Source: Uranotaenia lowii (Eukaryota > Arthropoda > Insecta > Diptera > Culicidae). Taken from it: a stretch of DNA of 64,000 nucleotides. The DNA lies in contig NC_073693.1 of assembly GCF_029784155.1 (NCBI RefSeq), positions 229,231,961 through 229,295,960 of the forward strand, read 5' to 3'. The notes under the pieces are model-generated. The model saw nothing but the letters and a program-made list of their open reading frames with translations, was not told the origin of the DNA and searched no databases. Below, piece by piece: positions 18,876-30,885 of this stretch (position 1 is the first letter of the stretch; each line of letters starts with the position of its first letter). A program made the position numbers and the translations under genes.

Positions 18876-21430
18876 GGATGCCAAAATTCAATGCCTATTT
18901 AGCAAATTTTTGTGTCGAAAATATATGATTGTATATGATTAAATATGAATATGATATGATTGAAAATGCACTACTGGCGTAAAGATCCAAGCTCAAACGA
19001 AAAATGATGCATGAGCACTACATTCAAGCGAAGCAAGGAAAACATTTTATGTGATTTTTCATCCTAATGGTTAATTCATCCCAAAAATAAGGAAAAACAT
19101 TGAAATTCAAACTCACTGCAACATCTTATCTCGGCTTGCCAGTCCGGTATCTTAACCAGTGCATCATCTGAGCTGGTTATCGAACGAAAGTTTATTGTCA
19201 TAATCCTTCTGGCACAGCCGATTACCAAAAAACGCACTACATTGGCCGTCTGCCGTTTGATCGATGTTTTTTCTACGGATGGATTTTCAACGAATTTGAC
19301 AAATACTTTTTTTTTGTTTTTGTTTCCTTTCTAGATATCTTGCATAAACAAATTTACCTAACAACCTTTCCCCAGAATAACATTTTCGTATCTCTCATGT
19401 CTATCGTCTGAGTTTTCTTGTACAGATAAGTCACATAACCCGTCATCTGAACCATCACCAGGCTGTCCAATAGAGATATCGTGATTCCGAATCAAAACGG
19501 TTCATTTGCCCTAATTGATGGCCATTTAAGCGCTGTAAACTGAACTGTGGATGTCTGTCAATGAGTGAAAATTTAAACCGCACCAAACCGACCACCGATT
19601 GATGGTCACTCACCGTAGGCTATCCTATCGTGTTATCGCGTCTTTAGATTGACGACCCGGCCATTCATTGTTGATACCGGTGAAGCCGGTAGCCAGCCAT
19701 CCGGTTGGTGGTCCCTCATTCAGTCGTTTGTTTGACACCAGTCGTAAAGTTTCTGACTGTGACAGCATGGTGAGACAGATTGAGGATTTGATTTAATCGC
19801 GCTCGATTCAATGAAGTACACTGTCGATTTGAAGATTGAAAATACTTTTTTCACACGGTTTATGAAGGAATACTTTTATGAGAATTTTTAAATTCCAATG
19901 TAATTTCGAAGCAATTTGAACATCCCACTTAAATAAAATGTTTCAAAAATTGTGAACTCCCATGTTGAACTTTGAGCATGTTAAAAAATGATTGACTTTT
20001 TGTCAGATGCACATTTCCCGTATTGCACTGATTAAAGTGAACAATTGCATTTTTGTGCATTTTTTCCAAATACATTGTTAGATAACTATCCGAAGACAGA
20101 AATACATTTCGTTTGATGATAAACTAGTTGTTTTGTGATTGTTAGAAATGCTTTTATTCTTGATATCAACTTGAACAAAGAAAAATCTGTGAAGGAATCT
20201 AATTTCACGGCTCAACTATCGAGGTAATCTGCCATATAATTGGTGCGAAATTTTTGTGGGAAGCATTTCCCAAAAAACGTATGTCTACAAATAGAAAACA
20301 TGCATATGGAACTGAGTAAACATTTTCCGCAACCAAAGTGTCATCTCAAGTTTTTACCCACACAATAGCATGTCGTTTATTTTTTTGGCGACAAAAGGAA
20401 GGCATTCTAAAAAAGTCTTCGAATTTTTGGATAAGGTAGCTAATTGAAACGAATTGTTTCCTGATGTGATCGTAATTGTAAAAAAATATTTCATATTCAG
20501 TAAAAAATGTCTTAAGAACATTCATAAGATAAACCAGGAATAAAATTATAACCACAAGGTGTTTTCATCTTCTTCGCAGTCCCAACCGTGATGCAGTGAG
20601 TTTCCCAATTCCTCCTCAAACACCCTCGTTTTAGCAACTCGTGGAACAAATTGGCTCGATTAGCTAAATTCGAACACGATCCCTTAGTGGGAAAAGCCGA
20701 GGTGAAATGTGAAACTCCGCATTATCCACAGCCGCCCCCCGAAATTCATACATGTTCCAATCGAATTGTGCCATATGATGCCATTTAGTTCGAATCGTTT
20801 GCCAGGAAGCAAGCACATATACAGACATATAGGTAGGGAAGTACACACTTTTAGCACGAAAATCATACCGCTCGCGTCAGCAAAAATGGCGAAATCCTAA
20901 TTCCCGGACATGCCTGAGCATTAGCAATTGGCAAATTCAGGGACGTAAGGGCGTTTCATTAATTGAAAGAATATAAATTGAAACAAATTTATTTGACGTT
21001 CTGAAATCAAAATAGCAATCAATAAAATTAATAATATTTTCAGTCAATAAAAAAAACCATAGTTTGACACGTACCAACTTCAACGAAATGAGATTGTACA
21101 GATTCCCATTCGCAAATCACCCACGATGAAACACTAAACATTTGGGTTTGCCTGTGTATGTGTGTGTGTGTATGTATCAATTGAATGTGGGCCGAAAGTT
21201 ATACGTATTCGTATGGAAGTGAAAGCCAAAATTTGTCGGATGCCGATTAAACCATTCCAGAGCTCAAAAGTCATTGAAGGGTGTTCAAATGTCGCGACAA
21301 TGGCTGGCCAACGTATATGAGCAATACAATCGGGATAATTAGAGCCGAAAATTAATTGAACCCATTCAAACCTGGGTGACAGAACAAACGGTCATATGAA
21401 ATTTCGAGCATATTCGTAGAAAGTCTAGCA
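18876..21430. other. Right part of duplicate A, no gene seen
   Basis: Matches 59635-62215 with visibly more differences than the 9900-13300 segment. The block at about 19120-19770 is less AT-rich and well conserved between copies, apart from a 16-bp stretch in A absent from B near 19690. It could be host regulatory or intronic DNA. No frame is supported. Confidence 0.45.
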
Positions 21431-23821
21431 CTCATGATGATTAAAATGTCTTTTTTGAGTTCACTCTTCGTTGATTTTTCCTCGATTTTGTTTCATGGTT
21501 GTCAGAAAAAATCAACATTGGTACGAGAAAACTCCATTGATGTTCTTGAGAGAGTATTTGAATAGAAGCAGAGAGAAGGAAATGGCTTCTATCTATTTTT
21601 TGAAATATCACGCAAATGTTCCGAAACTTGGCATGTGAAACATTTTGGGTTAGAAAAAGATTTGATGATGGTTTAGTTCTCGTCATCTCTTCAGAAGGTC
21701 GGGACATTGCATCCCAAGAATGAAGAAATGTATCTATGGTTTTCTAGCAATTGCGCTTAAAAAGTTTCGTTTTGTCTGCGTCATCTTTTGCAGAAAATTT
21801 ATTTAGTTCGATATGAGAAGAATTAAGGTAAAATTTCAGCAAATTTCAAATTCATATGAAAATAAAACTAAAATAGTTTGATTTTATCAGAACAAAATTG
21901 TTTTTTTTTTCATTTGATTCCAATCGCCTCATTCAATGTTTTTAAGGTTAGGAATGGTTATTTGAATAGTTACTTATGTATACAACATAAAGAAGAGAGG
22001 CATCTATAAAAAATTAACGGGCAATATGACATCATTCGGATAATTTTGAAATAATGTTTATTTAAATAAAATTGATGTTGTGAGTGGATTTCATAAACTC
22101 GTGAAAACTAATAGTTATATTCAAACGATCTCTTCCGTTAAAAAAAGAAATTGATATACAAATATCTTGAAGAATGGAAAAACTGAACTGGAACAAAGTT
22201 TAAAGAAGATAAAATAAAACCTGAACAATTTCTAATTTGTTTTATCAACCCTCATCTGTCCTTGAATTGGAAGAAAATGTGAGAAATTGCAAATTGACAA
22301 AAAGTTCGAAAAACAGCTATCATTGAAAATTCGTCAAAAATTCTTTGTTTAGTTTTTTGAAAATCTAAAGATGCAAATATGCTAAATAACGTCAACTTTC
22401 CGATCCTTTTTTTCAAAATTTATCTGATGTCACTTTAAAAATTTTGATGGTTCATTGATTGAAAAACACGGTTTTTACACCAACTTTATGCATTTTTTGA
22501 GGTTGTGATCTTAAAAAATATCAAAAAATTATAATTTTATACGCAACGTATTTTTTGGACACACAGAGATTTTTTTTAGCCTTCCGTAGCTGATCTACAA
22601 TCTACAATGTTTTCAATGCATTTTTTTCGGATTTGTTTAGACTTTTATTAACGGAAAACTAAAATAGTGTAGGTAAATATTAACTGAAAAATATATTTTA
22701 GTGACATTATGCGGTTTTCAAAACATTTAAATTAGTAAAAATCGGTTGATCAACAAGCGGTTTTAAGCGAGTTATGTCAACTTGACACCCAATGTTTGAT
22801 TAGGGAGTTTTTTCTCTGTGTTTTCAGGGTGCGTCCATAAAAAGAAATGATGAAAAATTTATGATTTCAAGGATTCATTGAAGGTCCCGATGATTTTTTT
22901 GGTTTTTGATGCGCCTAAATAAAGCTACGAGCAGCCAAACTTCCAATACTTTCATATTGACACTCAAAAGCGTATTAGGGTTAAAATTGTTTCAATAACG
23001 AAGTAAGACATGTTGAGATTTTGCATTGTATTATTTAAAAATCTCCTTCAATTTTTGTTAAAAACTTTTAAATGAAGAAAAAACTGCCATAGACGACAGA
23101 CGGCAGTTTATCGTAGAAAAAAAATGATTACAAATCCTAAAATTAAGCATATTTGAATCTTTCAGCAAATCAAAACAGAGAATTTGCAACGAAAAAATAA
23201 AAATTGTCATGAGTGTTTTCTGTTCTAAAAGATTTTAGATGAATAGTAATTTTAACAAGAAAACTTAGAAAAAAAATTCCATGTGAGATTAACCAAAACT
23301 ATATTGCAGAGTTTCAGTAATAAAATTCCAGAATGTATGTAAAACATAATAATTGAAAAACGAGTTTAAATTAAGGCTTTGATTAAAAAAAAAATGCTTG
23401 GGGAAAGCAAATTGAAAAATAAATTTAAGAAATTTGCAAATTTTGGTAGAGGTTTTCGAAAATTTGTGATCATTGATAGAATTTGCTCTAAAATAATTTT
23501 CAGTGATTTCGCCTTGATTGGGGCTTCAAGAATCTGTCAAAGTTGAGAAAAAAATTTGTCAACAGAAATAATTTAACTGACCTCTAACCACAGAGAACAA
23601 TCGTACAAGCTAGCCCACGAAAATAGTGTAAAACTTCTCACGATCGTTTTGAATAAATTTTTGTTTTTTGGTTGGGCCACCAGATGTCTCCAAACATTCC
23701 AAAGAGAACTGTCAAGACCAAACTAAGAAAAAAAAAACTAAATTTTGGTCAGTTTTCAACAGGTCGTATGAACTGTTTCAAGAAAATTGCTGTTAAAGTT
23801 TCGTAACACTTTCGTCGGAAA
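21431..23821. other. AT-rich stretch, no feature recognised
   Basis: The similarity to copy B fades by about 21500. Beyond that I see only short homopolymer runs and no supported frame or repeat. Confidence 0.5.
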
Positions 23822-24240
23822 ATGTCTTCAAATTTAATCTACAGTGACTTCGTTTATTCAAATGCTCTAGAAAGATCAGTTAATAATTTAAGAGCAGTCC
23901 TTAACTCCTGTGTGCGGTATGTATTTAATTTATCACGTTGTTCTCGAGTTTCTAATTTAAAAAAAACTGCTCATTGGTTGTCCTTTGATAATTTCTATAA
24001 TTTTAGATACCGCTTGGTAATGCACCGAATTCTTAATTCCGGAAAGCCACAGTATATTAAGAATTCTGCTCACTCCCCTCAGAAATTCACGATTTAGAAA
24101 CATTTTAATACCTCCGCATATCTCTTCATATAACGGTAGATCTTTTTCCGTCAGAGGCATTGTTACCTGGAATGATCTTCCTTATACCTTTAAACAAACC
24201 AAAATGTAATAAGAATTCAAAAAGAGTTTACTAGAAGAAC
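23822..24240 (+). pseudogene. LINE C-terminal relic
   Basis: The frame 23822-24097 encodes a region typical of the end of LINE ORF2 proteins: LERSVNNLRAVLNSCVRYVF, then NFRYRLVMHRILNSGKPQYI. After a frameshift near 24095 another frame continues with SFSVRGIVTWNDLP near 24135-24175, the usual closing motif of these proteins. The reverse transcriptase core is absent, so only the 3' end survives. The protein style differs from the two CR1-like LINEs in the window. The clade is not determined. Confidence 0.7.
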
Positions 24241-26515
24241 ACATGAGGTAAGAATGACATGGATTAAAATTAAAAGCGAAAATGGAACGATTAGTTTTTA
24301 AGTAAATAAATACAGGCATCGAAAACCCAAGCAACCAGAAGTCTCATAAAACAGGTACAAAAACGCTTACTCAGCCCCATCATTGATATGAAGTACGTTC
24401 TATGCAGCTCAAAATTTAAGTTCTTATTGATACTTTCGAGCTCCAAAACAAGTCTTAATGATCTTCCATTTAGCTTCCAGCGGCCTCTTAATTCAACTTA
24501 CAAAAAATCGCAAAATGAGCATAAAATCTATCTCTATCTCAACTGAACCCTTGGCTTTGGTTCATATCATCTTTTCTTGAATATTTACTTTGTTCTGTAT
24601 CCAAACTTGACAAATTGCTTAATTGTTTCTTTTCTACATCTCCAATAATGTTAAAATTGATTTGATATCGCCGATTCGTCCAGTGACTATAACCGTTCAA
24701 GAAGTGTTAAAACTTATTGTCGAACTGTTGGTTATTTCTACTGCCTCAGTAGTGCAAAAATTAAGGAATGAATAAAAGTTTCTCACCAGTACTTTTTATA
24801 CGGTTTATATTCATTGACTTTTTCCGACATCTGATGATGGGTGAAGAAAGTTACTTTAAACGTGACGTTAATTTAAAAAAAAAGTTGTTTCACTCACCGA
24901 AAAAAGTCAAAAAGTAAAAATCCTATAAAACAAAAAGAATTAAATTCAGTCCAGTCAAAAGTAGCTGTAATTGCATTTATCTAGCAATAAATTGAACCAT
25001 TCTTTTTTAGAGCGGTAAAAGTCAAATAATTGATTAGTTCATATATAATTACGCCTTTTCAAAAACTGGGCACTTGAAAATTTGATTTGTAACTTTTGAA
25101 CAGCGCAATAGATGGCACTGTTTTAAGTCAATTTTCAACGTATATTTTGGATGTCAGCATTCAAAATTTCACACACTTTTTCGAAGATTTTTCATTCGAT
25201 CTTTTACTGCTTGTACGTCTGTTCTCTGTGCTCTAATTAAGCCTAGGAGGGGGCTACCAGAAGGGCTACCACAAGTAACGTTCCCTTCAATTATAAAATT
25301 AAGCATAGATTTTTCGACTGCAACATGTTTACTACTTCAACCTTAAAGGATTTTTCTCCCAATAAGAACAAGCCGTCCATTTCCCATGAATTTCGATCAT
25401 AACTTTTTTTTGCGAGTCCTGCTTTCCGTTTACTGCCACACTGCCGCCAGCTGAACTGCGAGCTATGGTGCAAAACCTTCCTGAAATTTCTGGAATTTTC
25501 AATTAGTAGAGAGTAATTAGAAGCGGCGCGGCAGCGCCCTCTGTTATAAACATATTTCCTGGCTAATGGATTCGGCTAACCGGCATAAGTTTTTAATTAT
25601 CTGGCCTTTTTTTTTTGTTTATTTTCACCATCAAATGGCCAGTCTGTTAGCTTACGAGTACTTCTCGGAAAGCACCTGTTTGCGCCGGCCTTGGAGAATT
25701 GTTTTAATTGGGTGGAAAATTTTGATTTGTAAAATGGTTGTCCAGCTTTCGAGGAAAACTTTGTGACGTTTGACGTTTGACAGGAGGACTTGAACAGTTA
25801 TAACTTCTAAGAGGAAAAAAATTAGCACAACAATATTTTTGTAAAACGTGATATAAAAATGATAATGATTTTTCAACTATTCTTAATCCATCAAATCTAC
25901 TGCCGTATTCTCAACAAAAAGTGAAAAAACTTTATTCATTGAAGAAACTCAACATGCAAAAGTACAAATATATTCCATGCAAACACTGTAATCTATTACC
26001 AGATATTTGCTTTAAAATATTCGAAAGCTTATTCTGAACCACCCCCAGCAGAGCTGTTATTCATCCCCCACATTATTTATTCATCATTTTTCTGCACCCC
26101 AAAAGTTGGAAACAGCAGCTGCAGCACTTACCCATTGCTAATGGAATGCAAGTTGGGAAATGCATTCCGAGATACCCCCAACTTTCCGAATGGATTTAAA
26201 TCCTGAATGTATCTCATGTATGCAGTGCAACCGAACGAAGAACCCAGGATGTTTCTTTATTCTTGGGCAGCTTAATGTGTTGTTTGCTCAACCAAAGGTC
26301 TTGGCATTGGTCATGAATCTCTAGGAAGCGAGTCTTTTATCTATGATAATTCAGTTTGATTTCGTATTGCTTCAGTCATGGATTCCAGAATGACTGCACT
26401 TCTCTAATGCAAACAGATAGTTTTTTTTGTACTCTGGCAATGAGATCACCAAGTTGTGTCTCATTTTCTATATTTCTACAAGTTTAACCCCTGTGTGCGT
26501 TGCAACACACATATA
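24241..26515. other. AT-rich stretch, no gene seen
   Basis: No supported frame or clear repeat. A short less AT-rich patch at 26030-26230 contains CAGCAGCTGCAGCAC. GACGTTTGACGTTTGAC is a short tandem repeat near 25765. Confidence 0.5.
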
Positions 26516-26660
26516 AACGGTGATACGGTCAAAATTTGGTCAAGTAAAACGCGTGTAAATCGGTGAAATCGTTTATTTAAAAAATCTTATTAAATTTCTT
26601 TTTCAAGTTTAATTAGTATAAAATTCAGGAAAAATATTCAGTTAGGCTTTCGCTTTTCCA
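26516..26660 (-). mobile_element. 3' end of a fourth DD37E mariner, cut by the gap
   Basis: The terminal inverted repeat AACGGTGATACGGTCAAAAT starts after TA at 26514-26515. The following 120 bp match the 3' untranslated part of the mariner at 40414-40560 and the complement of 5470-5598. It then enters the 500-N gap; no mariner sequence appears on the far side. Confidence 0.85.
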
Positions 26661-27160
26661 NNNNNNNNNNNNNNNNNNNNNNNNNNNNNNNNNNNNNNNN
26701 NNNNNNNNNNNNNNNNNNNNNNNNNNNNNNNNNNNNNNNNNNNNNNNNNNNNNNNNNNNNNNNNNNNNNNNNNNNNNNNNNNNNNNNNNNNNNNNNNNNN
26801 NNNNNNNNNNNNNNNNNNNNNNNNNNNNNNNNNNNNNNNNNNNNNNNNNNNNNNNNNNNNNNNNNNNNNNNNNNNNNNNNNNNNNNNNNNNNNNNNNNNN
26901 NNNNNNNNNNNNNNNNNNNNNNNNNNNNNNNNNNNNNNNNNNNNNNNNNNNNNNNNNNNNNNNNNNNNNNNNNNNNNNNNNNNNNNNNNNNNNNNNNNNN
27001 NNNNNNNNNNNNNNNNNNNNNNNNNNNNNNNNNNNNNNNNNNNNNNNNNNNNNNNNNNNNNNNNNNNNNNNNNNNNNNNNNNNNNNNNNNNNNNNNNNNN
27101 NNNNNNNNNNNNNNNNNNNNNNNNNNNNNNNNNNNNNNNNNNNNNNNNNNNNNNNNNNNN
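26661..27160. other. Assembly gap, 500 N
   Basis: Exactly 500 N. It should contain the remainder of the fourth mariner and an unknown amount of further DNA. Confidence 0.95.
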
Positions 27161-28615
27161 TTCTCATTTTTTCTTCAAATGGTTGTTGGTTTTTTTGCTT
27201 TTTATCTTAATCTACACGAGAAAAGTCACTTTATGCCTCAAATTTTCTTATTTTCTAATTTAATTTCTTATTTCTGTTTTAAATTTTTCATTAATTTTTA
27301 TTTTTAAAATAATACTATTGAAGTGTATAACTTTTTTTAAGTTTCAGTTTTGTTCTCATGAATTTTGAGTTGTAAAAAAGTTCTATGATTTGATAATTGA
27401 TTACAAGAATATTTCAGAAATCGCAATTTAATGATGTTTTGCAAGTTATTCCAGATATGAAAATAGTTGATGGTGATAGTGCCTTAAAATATGATAAGGA
27501 TGTTTTATTATTGGATTTATGAGAAAATTGTACCATGAGATTCAATTAAAAGTATCAATTAAGTTTCTGAACCGAGAAAGTTGTTTTGCTTATTAGTCAA
27601 ATTTTTGAAGAAAAATGTTGTTCTATTCTTTTTAAGTCGTTCTTCAAAAATAGCAAAAAAGTAGTCCAAAAATATGGGAATGCATTCCTACATAAAATTA
27701 GATTATTGGAGTTAACAGGAGTTTCATATATCCCTAGTTTGAGGGTATGTATTTAAAACTCAAAAATTTATCGTATAGAATCCAAATAAAAAATTTCCTC
27801 TTCATCCCAAAACAATTTTTTTATTGAGTCAGGTGTAAAATATGCCTAGCAAAAAATATAAAAATAATTGCAAAGCCAAATACGTTCGCGATTTTGTTAT
27901 CAATTCGTCATTCAATCGAAGCAAATCCTGGCAAAATTTTCAAAAAATATTCAATCTTTTCTTTGAAAACTCTTAAACGGGTTTACTTATGACTGTTATT
28001 TTCATTGTTTCATTTCATGTAGCCTGAAAATTCCAGAACACGATTTAATATTTGGATAGATAAATTAGAGCGCTTCAAAAATAGACTTTCTTTCCAACTT
28101 TTCAAATTAGCATTCCATTTCTACAATTTGCTTAGATTATTTGCGAGTGTAAAAAAATCGCAATTTTTAGATTTTGAAGGCACCGCTAAATGAAGTCCGA
28201 TTGTGCCAAAATTTGCCACAGGTCAGTATTTTGGACCAATGTAAAAAAGTATACCAATAGGTTATCTAAATTTGACATAACCCCATTGCGATGCTACCCC
28301 TACTTTTCAGAAAATGTAGTGTTCACATGTGCATGTAAAATTTTGCTCAGATCTGTCAACTTGTTCTTTGCGGCTGAATTGTTGAATAAGAGTTATTGTT
28401 GAAGTTAACCACAAACAATGAGGCACAAAACAAAAATTATTTTCACAGAACAAACTCTACTTTTGTAAAACATAAAATTGTTGCTTCAATGCACAAAAAA
28501 GGTCTTTGGTCAATGTTTCTCAAATGTATTTTAATCAATGTTTCATAACCTCAATTTATATCAAAATGATTTGATATTTACGTGTTTTTATATATTACGT
28601 GTGTTTTTTATCAGA
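27161..28615. other. AT-rich stretch, no feature recognised
   Basis: No supported frame, repeat or RNA gene. Confidence 0.5.
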
Positions 28616-29022
28616 TAAGGCCGGAACAAATTCGAAATCCTTCTATTGTCACTCGGAGTAGGAACATCGCGAGGGGGGGGGGGGGGACTATAAAAAATTA
28701 TTCGAAAAACAAATAAATTGGAATAAATTGCTCGAAATCTTGTATGCAGAAAAATTGCATATTATATCATTGCACAAAACATACATAACAAGTAATTTTT
28801 CATCGGAAAATTCAATAAAATCAAGAATTCAAAAGGTGAAATAACTCTTATCTTCCAAAATTTAGTTTTTTGGGCTTGTAATCTTTCGGATACTTTGGTT
28901 TTTGTCGAAATTTTCATAAAATACATCAAACTCTATTTATTTCCCCCTTCGGGTTTTTTGAAAATTTTGAAGAGGAGGGGGGGGTGTGACAAAAGAAGAA
29001 ATTGATATTTGTTCCAGCCTTA
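28616..29022. mobile_element. Small TIR element with G-rich flanks (MITE)
   Basis: The ends are inverted: TAAGGCCGGAACAAATT on the left and AATTGATA-TTTGTTCCAGCCTTA on the right, with further pairing between CTATTGTCAC and GTGTGACAAAAG. A G run lies just inside each end (28675-28688 and 28976-28984). About 407 bp and non-coding. I see no clear target duplication, so the superfamily is open. Confidence 0.6.
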
Positions 29023-29292
29023 TAGAGAACTTTCAACCACTTTTAACATTAGGAAATTGATGTCATAGGAAAAGTTTCACAGTATTTCAAAGATACCTTG
29101 AACACTAAAAAGTGTTAGAAGAGATAGAATTTTTTTCACGATCAGTTCGATTATCAAACAAATTAGGTAGTATCAATCATGATAACGAAACGGTTGAATA
29201 TTTGAATGATTTCTAGTAACTGAAATGTGATTAACTTGCTACTTATTTTCTTAAAAATTAAATAGACGTAATATTCTCTAATATCTCGATTT

Positions 29293-30885
29293 TCACTGCA
29301 ACATCTTCAACACTCCTGCACGGTACTTCTTTCCAGTCATGGTAAAAAGAATGCTTTTGACAAAGTGCACCCCACCCTTTAGTTGACAGTAGCTGGGAAG
29401 TTTCTGTTGGACTGCTTGTTCGATGTGATCCTCTTCTAGGATCGCTCCTTCGGATTTCATTACAAAAGCTGCCGGCACGTCTTGTCCGTCCACATTTATC
29501 GCAGCAACGCTTACGACTTGGACTCCTGGAACAGACTGGATCACGTTTTCGATTTCATTTGGTGATATGATGTGGCCGTTGTAACGAATGATGGAAGGAA
29601 GATAAAGAAAGCCATCTCCATCGAATCTTCCAATGTCTCCGGTATGCAGCCAACCTGCGGAGTCCAATGTTTCATCCGTTGCTTCTTTGTTGTTTTTGTA
29701 TCCCAGGAGATATAGGCCGTTTTGATTAGAAGCTCTCCAGCTTCACCGAGTCCCATTGTCTTTCCCGCATCGTCAACGATTCTTGCCTGGCAGTATGAAT
29801 TCAGGACTCCCGTGCATCCTTCTTTGTAATACCCTTTCTCAGAAAATGCGATTGCACCTGAAAGTTCAGTGTATGCATAGGCTTTTATAAAGTCTACACC
29901 AGGAATAAGCTGCTCGGTGTTTCTTTTCAGTTCATCCGACACGTGAGCTCCGCCACTGAAACAGCGCTTGACACTGGACAAATCGGTTTGACGGGCCTAC
30001 TGATGGTTGAGCACCATTTTCAGTTGTTCCGGAACCAAGAAAAACCATGTAACGTGATACTTTTCCACCATTGAAAGCGCCAGCTCCGGATTGAAAGTGT
30101 CCTTGGTCATAACTTGTGTCGATCCTGCCACCGCGGCTGATACCATCATAACAAAACCTAACACCCAGCACCCAGTACAATGAACTGATATACAAAACTA
30201 TTTCCGCAGGATGGAACCCAAATATTCCTATTATATGGGCAATGCATAGAGCATGCGTAAGACACACAGCTTTTGAAGGTCCAGTACTACCCGATGTTGT
30301 AAGAACCACTTGTACATTTTTGGTTGCGTCCTCAAGATCCACTGTAACAAATTGGTCCTCTTCACCGGTCTCGACTAAAAGATCCTTGATATGTTTATAT
30401 CATTTGAATTGTTCATCTATAACAAATAGTTTCACCTTCAAATCGATTGTATCCATTGCAGCTTCAACTTCTTCCAGAGAGCTCTGTTCACAGAAAACAA
30501 CGCTCGGTTTTACCGTTTTCATCATATGGGCAAGCAAAACTCTTGGCAGCGAAGCTTCTAAAGGACTGATAGTTATCCCCAAAGCCAAGCACGCATACAC
30601 TAGTTCACTGTTTCGGGCCACTAATGTGAGTGTATCGCTTTTCCCATAGCAAAGCTAGCTCAAATTCTATGGCATCCGAACTGTTCTGAGCTTCATTTCT
30701 CCGTACGTTAGCTTGGTGTCACTTTCTGCATGGACTTGAGCAATCTTCTCCGGATATCTGTCCAATGCTTCTAGTATCACTCTTCCTAGTGACTGTTGAG
30801 GGTTTTTCAATGGGGGTGCAAGTGTTCCTCTCCATATTCGCGTTGATGGGTCGTAGAATGTGAGTGAGTTCAGTGGTGAACGCAT
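29293..30885 (-). pseudogene. Acyl-CoA synthetase / luciferase-like (AMP-binding) pseudogene
   Basis: The minus strand carries a nearly full-length member of the ANL adenylating family (4-coumarate-CoA ligase / firefly-luciferase-like acyl-CoA synthetases, often peroxisomal in insects). These activate carboxylic acids with ATP and then form a CoA thioester. Visible parts in order: N-terminus with FYDPSTRIWRGTLAPPL (30860-30810), the phosphate-binding loop TTSGSTGPSKAV near 30300-30265, GWLHTGDIGRFDGDG near 29655, and a C-terminal TMTGKKYR near 29335 holding the likely catalytic Lys. The gene is dead: TAG codons at 30667-30669 and 30655-30657, TGA at 30400-30402, a frameshift near 30165, TAG near 30000 and a frameshift near 29710. 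No intron interrupts the 1.6 kb. Total length of about 530 codons suits the family. It could be a retrocopy or a decayed intronless paralogue. Confidence 0.88.

Larger units (their letters stand above)
7727..21430. repeat. Segmental duplication, copy A
   Basis: This block matches 43946-62215 (copy B) in the same order and orientation. Both begin at the same TA beside a minus-strand mariner. The match continues through two MITEs, about 5 kb of unique-looking DNA, a TA-flanked element end, and then about 2.5 kb of further DNA (18876-21430 against 59630-62215). Copy A carries two insertions that B lacks: 613 bp at 7833-8445 and an LTR element at 14707-17499. Copy B carries an 8.2-kb nest where A has only about 400 bp (18468-18875). 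The match fades at about 21500 / 62290. Because it crosses several unrelated elements and ordinary DNA, it is a segmental duplication and not two copies of one transposon. Confidence 0.9.

Noticed and set aside
26625..27167. 180-codon minus-strand frame
   Set aside because: Almost entirely the 500-N gap.
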